A DNA stretch of 64,000 nt, from assembly GCA_003117195.1 (NCBI GenBank), contig BDSI01000219.1:1-64000 (forward strand). The letters are read 5' to 3'. This document shows positions 30,079 through 41,776 of the stretch, one piece after another; position 1 is the first letter of the stretch; the number at the start of each line of letters is the position of its first letter. The notes under the pieces were generated by a model that had not been told where the DNA came from, searched no databases, and saw only the letters and a list, made by a program, of their open reading frames with translations. Made by a program: the position numbers and the translations under genes. The DNA comes from Eudorina sp. 2006-703-Eu-15 (Eukaryota > Chlorophyta > Chlorophyceae > Chlamydomonadales > Volvocaceae).

Positions 30079-30859
30079 TCATGGATGTATACCTGTCTGT
30101 CTGTAAGTCCGGTGTAGCCTGCGTGGAGGAGTTGCGGGTGAAGCTGGCAGACACCCTGTGACGCAGCGGAATGCGGCCGGCCCTCACCTTGACGTTCAGC
30201 ACGCGGCCGGGCCTGCCCTCAGCCCCGGCCCCGGTGCCCGGCTCAACGCCACCGCTGCGACCGTCCTCGCTACACGAGGAGGGATGAGCGCTCCCTCCTC
30301 CCCCGGGGCCGCTCAATCTGGAGCCCGCGGTGTTGGGTCCTGCGTGGTTCCGCACGCTGCTGTCGCTCTGGCGGCATACCAGCTCCTGAGGCGGTGGATT
30401 GGAGCGACCGGCGTGGGTTGGCATAAGATGTTGACTATTCTACCGTGTCCAGGGGGGGAACCCTTGATTGGTCCCGACCGGGCGATCCAAAGGGCCCAGA
30501 CAGCTTTGGGGTTGTTCATCCGCTGCCTGGCACGAGGATGCGGCGAGGGCATCGAGCCGCAAAGGCCCACCATCATCCCACCACGATCCTAACATCCTAC
30601 ACACATCCCTGCACCACCACGCACCAAAATGATGGCGTTACTACACCATACGCACACACATTTCGGCGGGCGGGTTGCATTTCTAAACACACACACACAC
30701 ACACATTTCGTCTTTACACAATCGTCCATGCTTGTTTGTCGTCCTATACATTTGTATTGTCACGACTGTCAACCTATCGCACCGCACTTTCCATATCAAC
30801 ATCCACTCTCACTCGTGCATATCATTAACACTAACCTTGCCTGCTAATCGCATATTGCC

Positions 30860-31950
30860 CTACCTGTTTTGTCTATCGCCTTACCTGTTTCGTTCGCCCT
30901 TGCCCAACTGTCGTTATTCGGATGCCGTACGACCCTTGCCGCCCTCAATGACGCCGCATTCTATCCCCTTTGCTGCCTTGGCATGCACGCTTTTTCGCTC
31001 GCACACATCGTTACGTTATTACGCATCGTTCCGGATCGTCTTCGGCGGTGCTGACTACACGGCATTTTGCTTGCAGGTGGGTACATTGCGATAACAACGC
31101 GAGGATCGCACGCACGCACGGCATTGTGGTGTGAGTCCGCGTGGCCAAGGCAGCCGACCCGCACCAGCTGGTAGTATTCCGAGCGCGCCAAAAGCGCGCC
31201 AAAAATCGACAGCGCTCTTCCGACACCGCAGCCTTCTATTCACTATAGGGATCGGGCAATGGGTTATTTTTGCACGCATACGGGCAAACTAATGGGAACC
31301 GCTCGGTCCCTCGCATATCACGCACTCCTGTTCTGCCTGCTGCTTAAATAACACACACGCACACATTGCACTAGTCTCTTGATTTCGACTACGATACGGC
31401 AGCCGTTCAGCCGGCGGTTGCTACCGGAGCTCTGCTGGCGCCCGCTTCAGTCAACGGTCGCTCGCGGATGCGGCTGGTCGGCGTTTATCCTCTACGTCGC
31501 CGTCACCATTCACTACCATCTGGCTTGTCGGTAATTCGGGTTTCGGGTATTCCGGGTGTCATTTACTTCCATCGCCTCTGTTACGCTGGACTTCGCTTCT
31601 CGCGGCTCAGTTCTCTTTTACACACACATACACACACAAACGCACACACACGGCGTTGGGTACATTACGATATCAACGATAGCAACGAGAGGATTGCATG
31701 GAATAACGATCGCACGCACTCACAACATTGTGTTGTGAGTCTGTGTGCCGACCCGCACCAGCTGGTAATCTTCCGCGACGCCGCGACACCAAAAGCGCGC
31801 CAAATCGACAGCGTTCTTCCGACACAGCAGCCTTTTATTTACTTTATGGGCCGGGCAATGGGTACATTATATACGCACACGGGGAAAAATGTTGGGCAGT
31901 ACTCGGCTCCTTGCATGTCCCGCCCTCCTGCTCTGCCTGCCTAAGAATGA
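30860..31950. repeat. Diverged dispersed repeat, two neighbouring copies
   Basis: About 31,068-31,345 and 31,651-31,945 share a run of matching words: GGGTACATT, CGACCCGCACCAGCTGGTA, AAAAGCGCGCCAAA, ATCGACAGCG, CCGACAC and GCAGCCTT. The second copy is preceded by CTTCGCTTCTCGCGGCTCAG. Related pieces are at about 32,085-32,130 and 33,955-34,115. These look like old copies of a small non-autonomous element with CA-rich insertions. Confidence 0.6.
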
Positions 31951-32154
31951 GATGAGGCGCCTACGAGCTATCTGGGCCCGTTGGAACACCCGGTCGGAAC
32001 TCGGGTCCACCTTGTAACGGTTACTACTACTATGTTGGCAACGTAAACCGGTAGTTTGGATCCTCAGGTGTTATCATGTACGACGTCGGTCAAGCTGGAC
32101 TCCTTGCTTCTCGAGGCTCAGTTTCCGTACCGCCTAAACCACGCACACCACACC

Positions 32155-34122
32155 CTACCACACCACCACCACACACACCTGCTGGATCAGCGTCAGGCTC
32201 TTGACCACCTCCGCCGCCGCGGGCCGCCGCCGCGGGTCTGTCTGCCAGCAGCTCTCGATCAGCACCCGCAGCTTGGGCGGGCAGCGCTCCGCGGGGATGT
32301 GGTGCAGCGGCGGCCGGGCGCCCTCCAGGAGGATCGTTAGCGCCAGTCGCACCAGATTGCAGCCGCTCCAGGGGCGCTCGCCCGCGACCAGCTCCCACAT
32401 CAGCACCGCCAGCGAGTAGATGTCCTGTTGTGGGTGCGGGTGCGGGCATGGGTTGGGTGCTCGGGTTGGGTCGGGCCAGCGAGTGTTTCCCACTGTCATG
32501 TCAAACCCGGGGTCATGTCAAACCCGGGGTCATGTCGGGACCAAGCACACGACCGGTCCCTGCTGCTCTGGTTGCCCCGCCGAGGATCCACGCAGCTGGA
32601 GCAGTCGGTGCCGGTCGGCCGCTGTACGCACGACCCATCTGCTCGGCCCTAAGGAGCTATCCCACGTCCCTAGGCCCCCGCCAACCCCGGCCCCGGCCCA
32701 TAAACGGGCTGGCTTAAATTTCTATTTCGGGTTCGTCTCTTCCTCAGACCCCCAAGCCGCACTCACCGCTTTGTGTGTGATGATGTTGCACACCGAATCG
32801 AAACCCTCTGGTCACCACCCGGGGGGGGTCCAAGCGAGGGAGCGAGGAGGGGAGGAGGTAACAGGGACATGTATGGCGGCTGTTAGAACACAAAGGACAC
32901 CCAGCTCCTCCCACAAGGTTAGGGAAGGGGAGGGGAGGGGATGACAGCAGGTGCGGGCCGAGTGGTCAACAGACCTTCAGGAGTGCTACCTACCTACCTA
33001 CCTACCTACCTACCTACCTACCTACTTACCTACCTACCTACCTACCTACCTACCTACCTACCTACCTACCTACCTACCTACCTACCTACCTACCTACCTA
33101 CCTACCTACCTACCTACCTACCTACCTACCCACCTACCTACCTACCTACCCACCCACGAGGCGATCAGCTCACCTGGCGCGAGGTAGGCGGGCTGCAAGG
33201 GCGGCACACCAAGGGCGGGGACATATGTGCGGCAGTGTGTGGAGGGGGGCCGTGTGGAAGAAGGCCGGGACATGCACACGGGAAGGACGGCAGCGGAGCG
33301 AGAAGACGGCAGCATGGGTCCATACAGGTACACCCTTAACAGCAGAGCCGGTGACAAGTTGCGGCCCCCGCTGAACAGGCCGCTGAAGGTGCTGGGGTCG
33401 GGATGGCGGCTCAGGTTGTTGTGCCCCCGCGAGGGGGAGAGATGGACAAGCAGCATGTCAGCCTCCGTCACAACCGTCACAACCCTGACTCATGTCCTTC
33501 TCCGCAAGTAAAGAGGCGCGGCGCGTTATAAACACACACCCACAAAAGTGTGGCTAGGTAAGCGCATCTGTGCTGAGGACATACATTCTGCGGCCCCCAC
33601 CGACCTTTCTCCGTCTTCCCCCGCGGAGCCTTCCTCCCCCCTTTCCGGCCGTCCTACTCCTACCGTTCCAGCTCCTGGACTGGCGGTGGGTGCTTCCGTG
33701 GTCCGCAGCCGCGATAGTCCAAAGTCCTGAACAGGCAACACGGGTGCACAAACAAACCACATCGTTCCTCGCTAAGCACACACACACACACATGTCGTCA
33801 CCTACGACGCCGTCACCGCTACTTCTGCTGGCGTCACGGCGCCCACCGGCGCTCGACAACGATACGGGGCGCTACAGCATCACGGGCTACACCACCCTGG
33901 GACTACTTATGGTCGACATACTTCGCCCTGGCATATTGGTAACTCTGGTCTCGGTCTCAGTCGTCGGTTGCATTGCTGGACACGGTTCTGCTTGTTCGCG
34001 GCTCAGCTTTTCTCCTTGCTAACACACACATTCGAGGTGTTTTGTCATTACACACAAACACGCATTGGGCACTGCTACGCCCGTTGCGTATCACGCACGC
34101 GCTCCTGCCCTGCCTGCCAACG

Positions 34123-34203
<81 letters not shown>

Positions 34204-34588
34204 CGCTCTGGCTCAGCTGGGCAGGCAGGCCTGCCGGAGGGTGCAACCCTAGCTATTACGATTAGGTTGGGACGCGGGACCAGGCTAGTTTTACCGCACC
34301 AAGCAGGGGCGCGCCTCCGAAACGTGCCCTGGGTGCTGCAAGGACTTGAGGAGGTTGAACAGCGGACTGCGAGACGCAGACCGCCCGGGATGGGCCTTCG
34401 CCCACTCCCTTGAGGGGGCACAGCGGTCACCGATCCTCGGGGATCGGGCACGCGCCCTTGGTTGAGAGCGAGGGGACAGAGGCCCCTTACGCCCCTTTCC
34501 CCCGTATCCGGGGGAAAGTGCTTCGGCGGTCTCCCGTATGGGGCGGGTTAGCGCCCCCGGCCAGTGTCGGCCCGGCAGATATGTAACG

Positions 34589-34626
<38 letters not shown>

Positions 34627-36311
34627 CGTCGGCCCGGCAGATATGTAAGATTCATACACACACACACACTTTTCGCATGCATGAGTCATAACGCTATTCT
34701 GCATCGCCGCCGGCACTCATCGACGGCGCCGACAACGAGGAGTTCTGCCCACCCACCCACCGTGAGTTTGACCACTGGTCGGATGTTGGTTGGGTCGTTG
34801 ATCAGTACATTGGCGGGCTAGGAGGGGCGGCAGGGGTGGGGGGCGGGGCGGGAGGGTCGGGTACGAAGGGGGCCCAGACGGGACGGCTGCCGCGGCAGCA
34901 GTGCCGTGCCTCACACCAACAAACACGGCGCACCAAATCAAGGACCACAGCCGCCGATGTCTGGCTTCACAAGCACTGGCCAAGGCACGGCAGGGCTGGG
35001 CAGGGCAGGGCAGTGTCCCACCTACCTTCTGTCGACTGCGGGTGCTTTGAGCGCCTCTGTGCAGTCGGCTTACTGCGAAGCCAACTCCAGACAACACCCG
35101 GCTCTTTAATCTATGAGGCAAGCTGAGGATGCTGCAGGGGCGCCCGGAACCACCTCTTCCGGGCCCTCCCCTCCCCTTCCCGCTTTGCGGCCCCCGCCCC
35201 CGCCGCCCCCCTAGGCAAGGCACCTTGAGGTCCCGGTGCACGATGGTGGGGTGCAGGTACTCCAGCCCCTTGCTGAGCTCCAGAGCCACGTGAAGGACCT
35301 GCGAGGGGAGTGTGCGCGTGTGTGTGTGGGGGGGGGGGGCCGGGCGGGGTGAGATGGCGGAGGGAGGTAAGGGGCACGCTGAGAGTTCTCAGTGCGCATG
35401 ACCGGCTATGTCATGACGCAGGACTGCCTGCGGGCAGGCACCGTCCTGATCCGCTGCCCGCCTGGTGAAGCATTCTGTCGCCCGCAGCTGCGGGGGGCCG
35501 ACATCAGGCCCCACCAGGCGGGCACCTGACCAGGACGGTGGCCCGGGGTAACGCCCCAGCTCGACCCGCTGCGGAGCGCCATCCTCGCCTCCCTTCCCCG
35601 AATGCTAGATGATACGGTAGCACGGTCGACCCTAAACCCTAACCTACAACTATAACCCTCGACCCTAAACGCAACAGTTAAGCGGGAATGTACTCGGGCG
35701 GCATCGGTAGTGGGGCAGGCAGGACGTAAGATCAGCCCACAGCAGGTGGGGCGTGTCAGACCGACAAGCACTATCCCGCCACCGCACCGTGGTCAGCGGC
35801 AGCAGACGGCGCGCCGGCGCCGCAGGGTACATGAGCTTGTCCAGGGAAGTCTCCATGAGCTCCATCACGAGGCAGATCCGCGGCGGCGTCAGGCAGGCCG
35901 CCAGCAGGCGCACCACGTTGGGGTGCTGGCAGCGGCACAGCACCTCCACCTCCTGTGCAAAGCTGCTCAGCAGCGACTCGGAGGGGCCCTCCCACTGGTA
36001 CGCCTCCGCTACGAGCTTCACCGCCACGCGCTGGCCCTGGAAGCGGCAAAGAGAAATGCCAGAAGCGGCAAAATTCAAAAGGCGGTCGAGATCCAGTCCT
36101 GTACGGCACACTGTGCTGGAGGACGCCGAATCAACACAGACACTAAGACGGCCGCGCAACCGGTTTGGCTGACTAAGAGAACCCAAAAACGAGGGACATG
36201 CTACGTTCTGCCCGTCGTCGTTTCAGGTCCCCTCCGACCCACCCGATAGGTCCCCTCCATCACGCGCCCGAAAGAACCGCTGCCCCGGTTGGCGTTCGGC
36301 AGCAGCTTCAC
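32155..36311 (-). CDS. Kinase gene, exons 7-15: catalytic domain
   Basis: Motifs in order are: glycine loop [13 protein letters not shown] (exon 7); VAVKLV with the ATP-binding Lys and the helix-C Glu of FAQEVEVL (exon 8, which ends in LPLTT); [17 protein letters not shown] and IVHRDLK (exon 9); [19 protein letters not shown] (exon 10); DFGLSRLR (exon 11); [14 protein letters not shown] (exon 12); PAYLAP plus [14 protein letters not shown] (exons 13-14); [19 protein letters not shown] and [10 protein letters not shown] (exon 15). Glycine loop, Lys, Glu, HRD, DFG and APE are all intact, so activity is expected. The EAD insert between DFG and APE and the ITHKADIYS wording fit TKL kinases. Introns 10 and 13 carry long microsatellites. 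Confidence 0.85.
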
Positions 36312-39300
36312 CTGCGGAGAGTGTGCGGCATCACAGGGTTTCAAGGCACGTTCGACAACCGCAACATGAAATACACGTGGCGTGCAGAGCAGAGCCGCAG
36401 CAGCCCGCGGCGGGGGGGGGGGGGCGAGGGGAAGACCAAAGAAAGGAGAGTGCAGGTGCTCTCGGTGCGTCTTGCCGCGGGCGGATGCGCATCCATTCAT
36501 CCATTCATCCAATCATCCATTCATTGGTTAATTGTTTCATTCAGTCATTCGCGGTGCCTCTCGACGGTGCGGTGCGAAGCAGGACCCTAGAGCGCCGAGC
36601 AGCACTGTACGATGCTGTACGACAGCCAACCCGTACCACACCCGATGCCAGTCCTTCCAAAGCCCCGTCTCCCGCCCCGGGTCGCGCGTCGTTACAACGC
36701 ACCTCGTCGGCCTCTTGGGCGGCCGTCTGCGGATCCACCAGCAGCTGCACATCCGCCCGTGGAGGGGTTCTGAGGGTGACAGGCGGCGTGGGGTCCACGC
36801 ACATGAAAGCCTGCTGCTGCTGCTGCTGCTGCTGCAGCAACATATCCGTGTCGTCGGAGCCCGCACCAGCTGAAACGCCGCCTGCGCCCATCGGCACCGA
36901 CGCGTCAAGGTCAGGTTGGGTGGGGGCTTGATTTGTTGTCACTTATTAGCAGTGCAGGGTGGAACGAACCTCCTCCCCAACAGACGATTCAACGGGGGTC
37001 TGAATGGCTTTGAAGGCGCCCCCGTCATCAGGCCGAACCACGGACTGTGCGCCCACCCACTACCATCCTCATGGGGCGGGCCGCACCGTGCAGCTGTGCC
37101 AGCCACCGCACCACGCTTCCGAAACGGCGGTATTGCGCTTCCTCCATACCTTGGAATGAACGCTGTCGATGTGTGTTCGGCGGAAGGAGGCAGACCCCAG
37201 ACCCGCCGAATCCACGGACCTTTTGGAACGTATGCATTCGAAGCCTGATCCCGATGCAAGTGCAACCTGACCAACCCAACCGGCCCCGTCCCCCGTCCCC
37301 CGTCCCGGCCCCCACATCGCCAACCTCCGTCGCCCGCACCGCGCAGCTCACCTTGCAGCAGCGGCACCGCCCCAGCTGACTGTTGGCCCTCCGCCCCAGC
37401 GCGGCCTTTCGCCTGCGATGGCCCGCTCCGCACCCCCTGCTCCTGCTCCTCTGACCCCTGCTCCTCGTCCTCCTCCTCAGCCGCGGCCGCATCGCCGTTC
37501 TCATCAGAGCAGGAACGCACCGACGGGCAGCGACCGGCATTGTCGCGACCATGACAGCATGCCCCCCCGCCAACATGCAGGTCTGCCCCGGAATGCTGCC
37601 AACGGCGCCGCTGCTGCTGCTGCTGCTGCTGCTGCCGCTGCTGCTGCCGCTGCTGCCGCTGCTGCCGCTGCTGCGTGTCCGAGCCGCCCGGGTCTTCCTC
37701 ACTGAGCCTCAGCGGCATATCGCCAGTGCTGTCCTCCTGCGCATCCCTGCTGCTCAGCGACAGCGGACCGCGCAGGAGGGAATATGGAATGGAATGGAAT
37801 GGGGCCCTGGGCGTCAGTGGGGATTGCAGGTCGCACCTCCCTCCCCTCGGCCCACTCTACTCACCCGAGGCACTTGATGCAAACGCTCGACCCAGGCGGC
37901 TGCGTCTGCGGCTGTTGTCGGCGCCGCCTTCGCCGCATCCCCGCCCGGAGGACCGCGGCCACAGCCAGGAGGGCGACTGTGAGCACAGGCCGCGGCGCCC
38001 AATTGAACGTGCGAGGGCGCAGAGGCGGGACATGTATGAGCCGACACACAGCGAGCTAAGACAACGCGGACGGGCGCCAGCGACGATACCCCACGGCTAG
38101 CACAGGCAGAGCGTGGGCGGCAGCGGCACTGGCGTTCCGCGGATCGTCGGTCACAAGTGCAACAACGGCATGAAGTGCAGACTCCAACCCCGGAAGGATG
38201 AGCGACGCGCGCCCGGCCGGAAGCTGGATGGCGGGGTGCGGGGAGCGCGCGAGTTCAGATCAGTCCAGGTCGGATTAGTATCATTTCCGGTCAGGGCAGG
38301 GCAGGGCAGGGCAGGGCGCGCACGTCTATGCAACATGCCAGGCGAGTCCGTCGGGCGCGGCCGCCTCCACGGGCACCTGACTTCAGAGCCACCGCCCTAA
38401 CAAAGCGGCGGCTGAGTCAACATCGTCATCAACAGACACAGGGGAGCGAACCACGCGGACAGCAGCACAGGAGCGAAATCAGGCAAGCACGGCATTGGCA
38501 ACACCAGGCGACAGCCCCCGCCTGATTACGCACCCACGCCAAGGGCGGCACACAGCGAAGCCGCCAGCACGGTCCCCCGCCGCTGCGTGCCTCCGCCGCC
38601 CCGTTCCGCTCCTCCTCCGCTTCCTTGCCCAGCGCTGCCCGCTCCGGCCCCCCCGGCGCCCGCAGCTCCTGCCTCCGGCGGCGCCGTCGCCGGCTCCGAC
38701 CCGCCCCCCGTTGCCCAGCCCTTCTTCAGCACCGAGTAGTAGCAGCCCAGAGGCCCCAGCGAGGCGATACACTCGTACGACATGACGCTGCTGCACAGCA
38801 AGTCGGTGTCCAGGCAGTACACCAGGTAGCCGGTGCGCTCGAAACCGCCGGAGGGCCCGAGGGCCGCACCGAAGGCGGCAATGTCGATGTACTTGCGGCG
38901 CACGGCGAAGCAGCGGGCGAGCCAGGGCGCATCGGTGTCGTTGCTGCAGCCCGGCTGCGGCAGGTCGAGGGTGATCAGCTGCTGGCCGGGGAGGGCGGCG
39001 GGCCGCGGCGTGGAGTTCACGCTCTGCAGGGGCGCAGGCGTGCGGCGTGGGCGGCAGGATGCCGCGGCTGTGGTGAAAGTGGGGTTGGGGTTGGGGGTGG
39101 TGGAGGTGCTCTTCGTGGTGGTGATGATGGTGGTGCAGGGTGGGACTGTCAGTATGTCACGGCATCCATGTCCCCATGGGGAGATGGGCGGGGCCACCGC
39201 TTCGGCGACCTGTTTGCTGGGGTTCCATAATAACACGGGCTCACGGGGTCGCCACCCGGCACCCACCTGTCGGGACCAATTCGTGGGGAAGCACAGCCGA

Positions 39301-40201
39301 CCGGTGATGGCCGCCCGGTACGTCACCATGAGGGAGGGGGGTCCCGAGGTGTTCAGGGTGTTGTCCAGCAGGTCCAGGCCCGGGGCGGAGGACGGCAGGT
39401 CTTGCCGGTGCCGGGTGAGCACCAGATACGTCATCTTGAGCGTGACGCCCGCACTCAGACGCAGCTGCGCAGCGGGCGGGGGGGACCGCAACCGGTTAGT
39501 TGGCCTGCCGGGCTAGACGCGAAGACGAGGGCAGAGGAATGCCGGGCAGAGGGGCCGCCGCTCGGAGGTTGGTGCGGACGCATCGCCGACGTTTTGGTAG
39601 CGCAGCGACTTTGGAATGGATGCCTGGATGAGAATGTATCATGGGAATTTTGAGGAGCGTTTGTGCAGTGGGATGATCACCAGGGGCCAGGGCCTCAGGA
39701 GGCAAGGCCGGAGGCTGCGGCGCCGCAGGACGTAAGGCCCCGGGTCTGTACCACAACAGCGTGGCCGACAGGCGGTACAGTATGGCTTGAAGTACTTTCG
39801 TTCCGGTGGGGCTGCTGCAGTGCGCCGAGGGAGGCGTGCATTGCAGATGGACCATTCTGTTTACTGTAATGAAGCACCTTGGCTTTGACGAAGTTGCCGT
39901 CAAAGGCGGGCAGGACTCCACGTGCAACGAGCTCGGGCGCGCCAGAGACAGTGACATTTCTGTCCAGGAGAATTGGTAGCTGCCCGAGACCCTCCCAGTC
40001 GGAGTCATACAAGGTGACCGTGGAGCTGAGCAAGATTGTCGACACGGTGCGGTTAGCAAAGGCCGCCGCAAGCGCTCTGCCGCTGTCGACCTCGACTAGG
40101 TCATTAGATGTTTGCAACCCTAATGCGCATGCGTTCAGTAACAACAGCGCCACAACAAGCGCCCGGTCGTTAAGGGACCTGAAGTGAAACTCGAGCAGCA
40201 T
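32155..40201 (-). CDS. Receptor-like TKL protein kinase, multi-exon
   Basis: Exons on the minus strand, each with GT-AG ends and matching phases, are: 40,201-39,878; 39,464-39,267; 39,023-38,534; 37,976-37,865; 37,746-37,352; 36,869-36,703; 36,311-36,243; 36,036-35,788; 35,298-35,224; 34,817-34,761; one starting 33,726 (end uncertain); one near 33,484-33,334; 33,192-33,174; 32,807-32,767; and 32,424-32,179 (or reading on to a stop at 32,155). The product has a signal peptide, a secreted-type N-terminal domain, one membrane span, a Gln-rich linker and a tyrosine-kinase-like Ser/Thr kinase domain. It should sit in the plasma membrane and relay an outside signal inward; ligand and substrate are unknown. 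All key kinase residues are present. The last coding exon, and the exon borders between the DFG and APE motifs, are the weak points. Confidence 0.85.
32986..33154. repeat. (CCTA)n microsatellite inside a kinase intron
   Basis: About 168 bp of nearly perfect CCTA repeats, with rare CCCA or CTTA variants, starts about 20 bp past the splice donor of the PAYLAP exon (donor at 33,173-33,168). Confidence 0.97.
34121..34201. repeat. (CA)n microsatellite
   Basis: Pure CA repeat of about 80 bp in the intron between the PANVL and DFG exons of the kinase gene. Further CA runs are at 34,590-34,624 and 34,656-34,670. Confidence 0.97.
34255..34590 (+). mobile_element. Probable LINE 3' end with (CA)n tail
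   Basis: A short open frame ending at 34,413 is followed by a GC-rich 3' UTR that ends in ATGTAACGAT and a CA repeat. The arrangement copies the LINE tail at 14.1 kb (ATGTAACACAACAA). There is no catalytic motif. The piece lies in the kinase intron, in antisense to the gene. Confidence 0.4.
35632..35672. repeat. Short telomere-like repeat in a kinase intron
   Basis: CCCTAAACCCTAACC followed by ATAACCCTCGACCCTAAACG is a degenerate run of plant/green-algal telomere-type units. It is too short to be a telomere. It lies between the exons at 35,788 and 35,298. Confidence 0.6.
36703..37976 (-). CDS. Kinase gene, exons 4-6: membrane span and Gln-rich linker
   Basis: Exon 3 ends one base into a codon (donor GTGCGT) and exon 4 starts after GCTCACAG. 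Joined, they give [13 protein letters not shown] followed by [14 protein letters not shown], a hydrophobic span of about 24 residues, then six arginines, as expected on the cytoplasmic side. Exon 5 contains a CAG-rich tract (37,612-37,678) coding a Gln/Arg run and an acidic stretch ([15 protein letters not shown]). Exon 6 has a second run of eight Gln (36,814-36,837) just before [13 protein letters not shown]. The Gln runs are likely length-variable between strains. The phases 1, 2, 1 and 0 of the successive junctions all agree. Confidence 0.82.
38534..40201 (-). CDS. Kinase gene, exons 1-3: signal peptide and extracellular region
   Basis: ATG at 40,201 is preferred over the upstream 40,288 ATG because the hydrophobic signal core ([15 protein letters not shown]) then sits at residues 14-28. 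Exon 1 continues with [29 protein letters not shown] and [12 protein letters not shown], a pattern of short beta strands and Asn turns like that in beta-helix proteins. Exon 2 (phase 0 on both sides) carries [16 protein letters not shown] and [12 protein letters not shown]. Exon 3 is Cys-containing ([27 protein letters not shown]) and ends in a Gly/Ala-rich stalk leading into the first half of the membrane helix. The same exon 1-2 pair recurs in the broken copy at 18.8-19.7 kb. Confidence 0.82.
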
Positions 40202-41776
40202 CGTGTGGAACGTAAATAAGTAACCATTTTGCTCATGCGGACATGATTGATTCTGCAAGGCGTCCGCCGCTGCAATAGAGGACGCCACACTCCTGCATCT
40301 TCACCGAGAATTATATACAGACGGGCATTTACGGCCTGATTTACTTTGTACGTTCACTGAGGCGACAGTGTATTCGCTCTTCAACACGAGATCGAAAATA
40401 CCATAGATATCATATACTTGGTTGGTACTTGGGTTTTAACAGCCCAATCCTTATTTTCGACATATACTGTCTTTGTTTTAATGTGTTCATGAATGGGGAA
40501 CGAGCTATTGCAGGTTTCCAAAACTGAGACACAGGTTGTCTTTTGCTGTACTTAGGTTGTCTTTTGCTGTACTTAGTCAGATACCGAAGCTTCAACGCTT
40601 TCCTGTTGTTCTAAATTCCTGTCAAACTATTATAAATTTCCTCGCTTCTTGTTTAAATGCAGCGACCATGAGTCTTTTGGCTTGTCTTCATGGTAGTAGC
40701 CAGAGGTCAACCTTGACTCACTTTACGAACACATGAAGTACAAGCAAGGACATATGTGTATTTCTTTCAAAAGAATTGATCAGAGGCCGGACCCATGAGC
40801 CCGATCGCCCAGCACCGTCTCGCGAATCTGTGTTACGAGGTTTCCCGCCGGGGCACGTACATCCTAGCACCTGCCGCTGTGCGGCTGAACAGCGAATTCT
40901 AGCAATTTCCAGGATAAACTGGGTTGTCTTCTCCGCGGCCTCGTTCTGGGTGTACGTCAAGGATGGGCCATGCTCAAATGCAACAGCCGATTACGAACGC
41001 GTGTGCAGAAACCGGGTGAAATCAGGGAAGGGATGTCATGCATGAAATATTGTCGAAGTGTCGTGGGTTCCTCCAAGCCTCACACTATGACTTTAGGACC
41101 AGTTGTACAGGCCTTAAGTGGCCGTCCGCGACCTGTGAGTCGGGCCTGTCACGGATTCGCCTTGGAGGGCCTTGGTGATCATGATGACGGATATGCACGG
41201 CTTGCTGAGCTCATGGCTATCCTGCCGGCCTGGCTGAATGTATGTACGAGGCTTCACGCGTCTACAAAATCGACCCACCCGTATTCGTACTCGCTTGGCG
41301 CTGGTGATTCGGTCAATGCTGTCTGCTGCTTTGCGCACGGCATGCCCCTTTTGTGATATGATAATGTGATGTTACAAGGTTTTTGACCTCGTGAGGCCCA
41401 GACGAGCCAGGAGGCACATGGACCACGAACGTCAACAAGCAAGAACAGGCAGTAAAAGTAAGGGACGAATCTTGAGAATTCATGAACTAAGGAAAACAAG
41501 AACAAAAACCACGAGAGTCAAACATCAGACTGACGTACCGGGACGTACCACTGTGCCGACGTGCTGCATGCAGTGCCTTGGCAAGCAAGCGCTGATCTCC
41601 CAACATCATGACCGCGCCGGAGCGTGGAGGGGACCGTAGCTTGGACGACAAATGTGTTGTGTTGCGTTATGTTACACGGACATGTAGGTTAAGGTGTGTG
41701 AATGTTGTGTTGCGTTATCGCGGGCGCCAGAGTGCATGTTTAGGCGGTTGATTGGCTAGGCCTTTGCTGAAATGTT
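40202..41776. other. Upstream region of the kinase gene; no other gene seen
   Basis: The kinase promoter should lie in the first few hundred bases after 40,201, but I cannot point to a specific element. A 21-bp word (TTGTCTTTTGCTGTACTTAG) is duplicated in tandem near 40,536-40,577. Frames on both strands are short. Confidence 0.5.

Noticed and set aside
33968..34413. Thr-His repeat proteins on the plus strand
   Set aside because: Translation of a (CA)n microsatellite inside a kinase intron.
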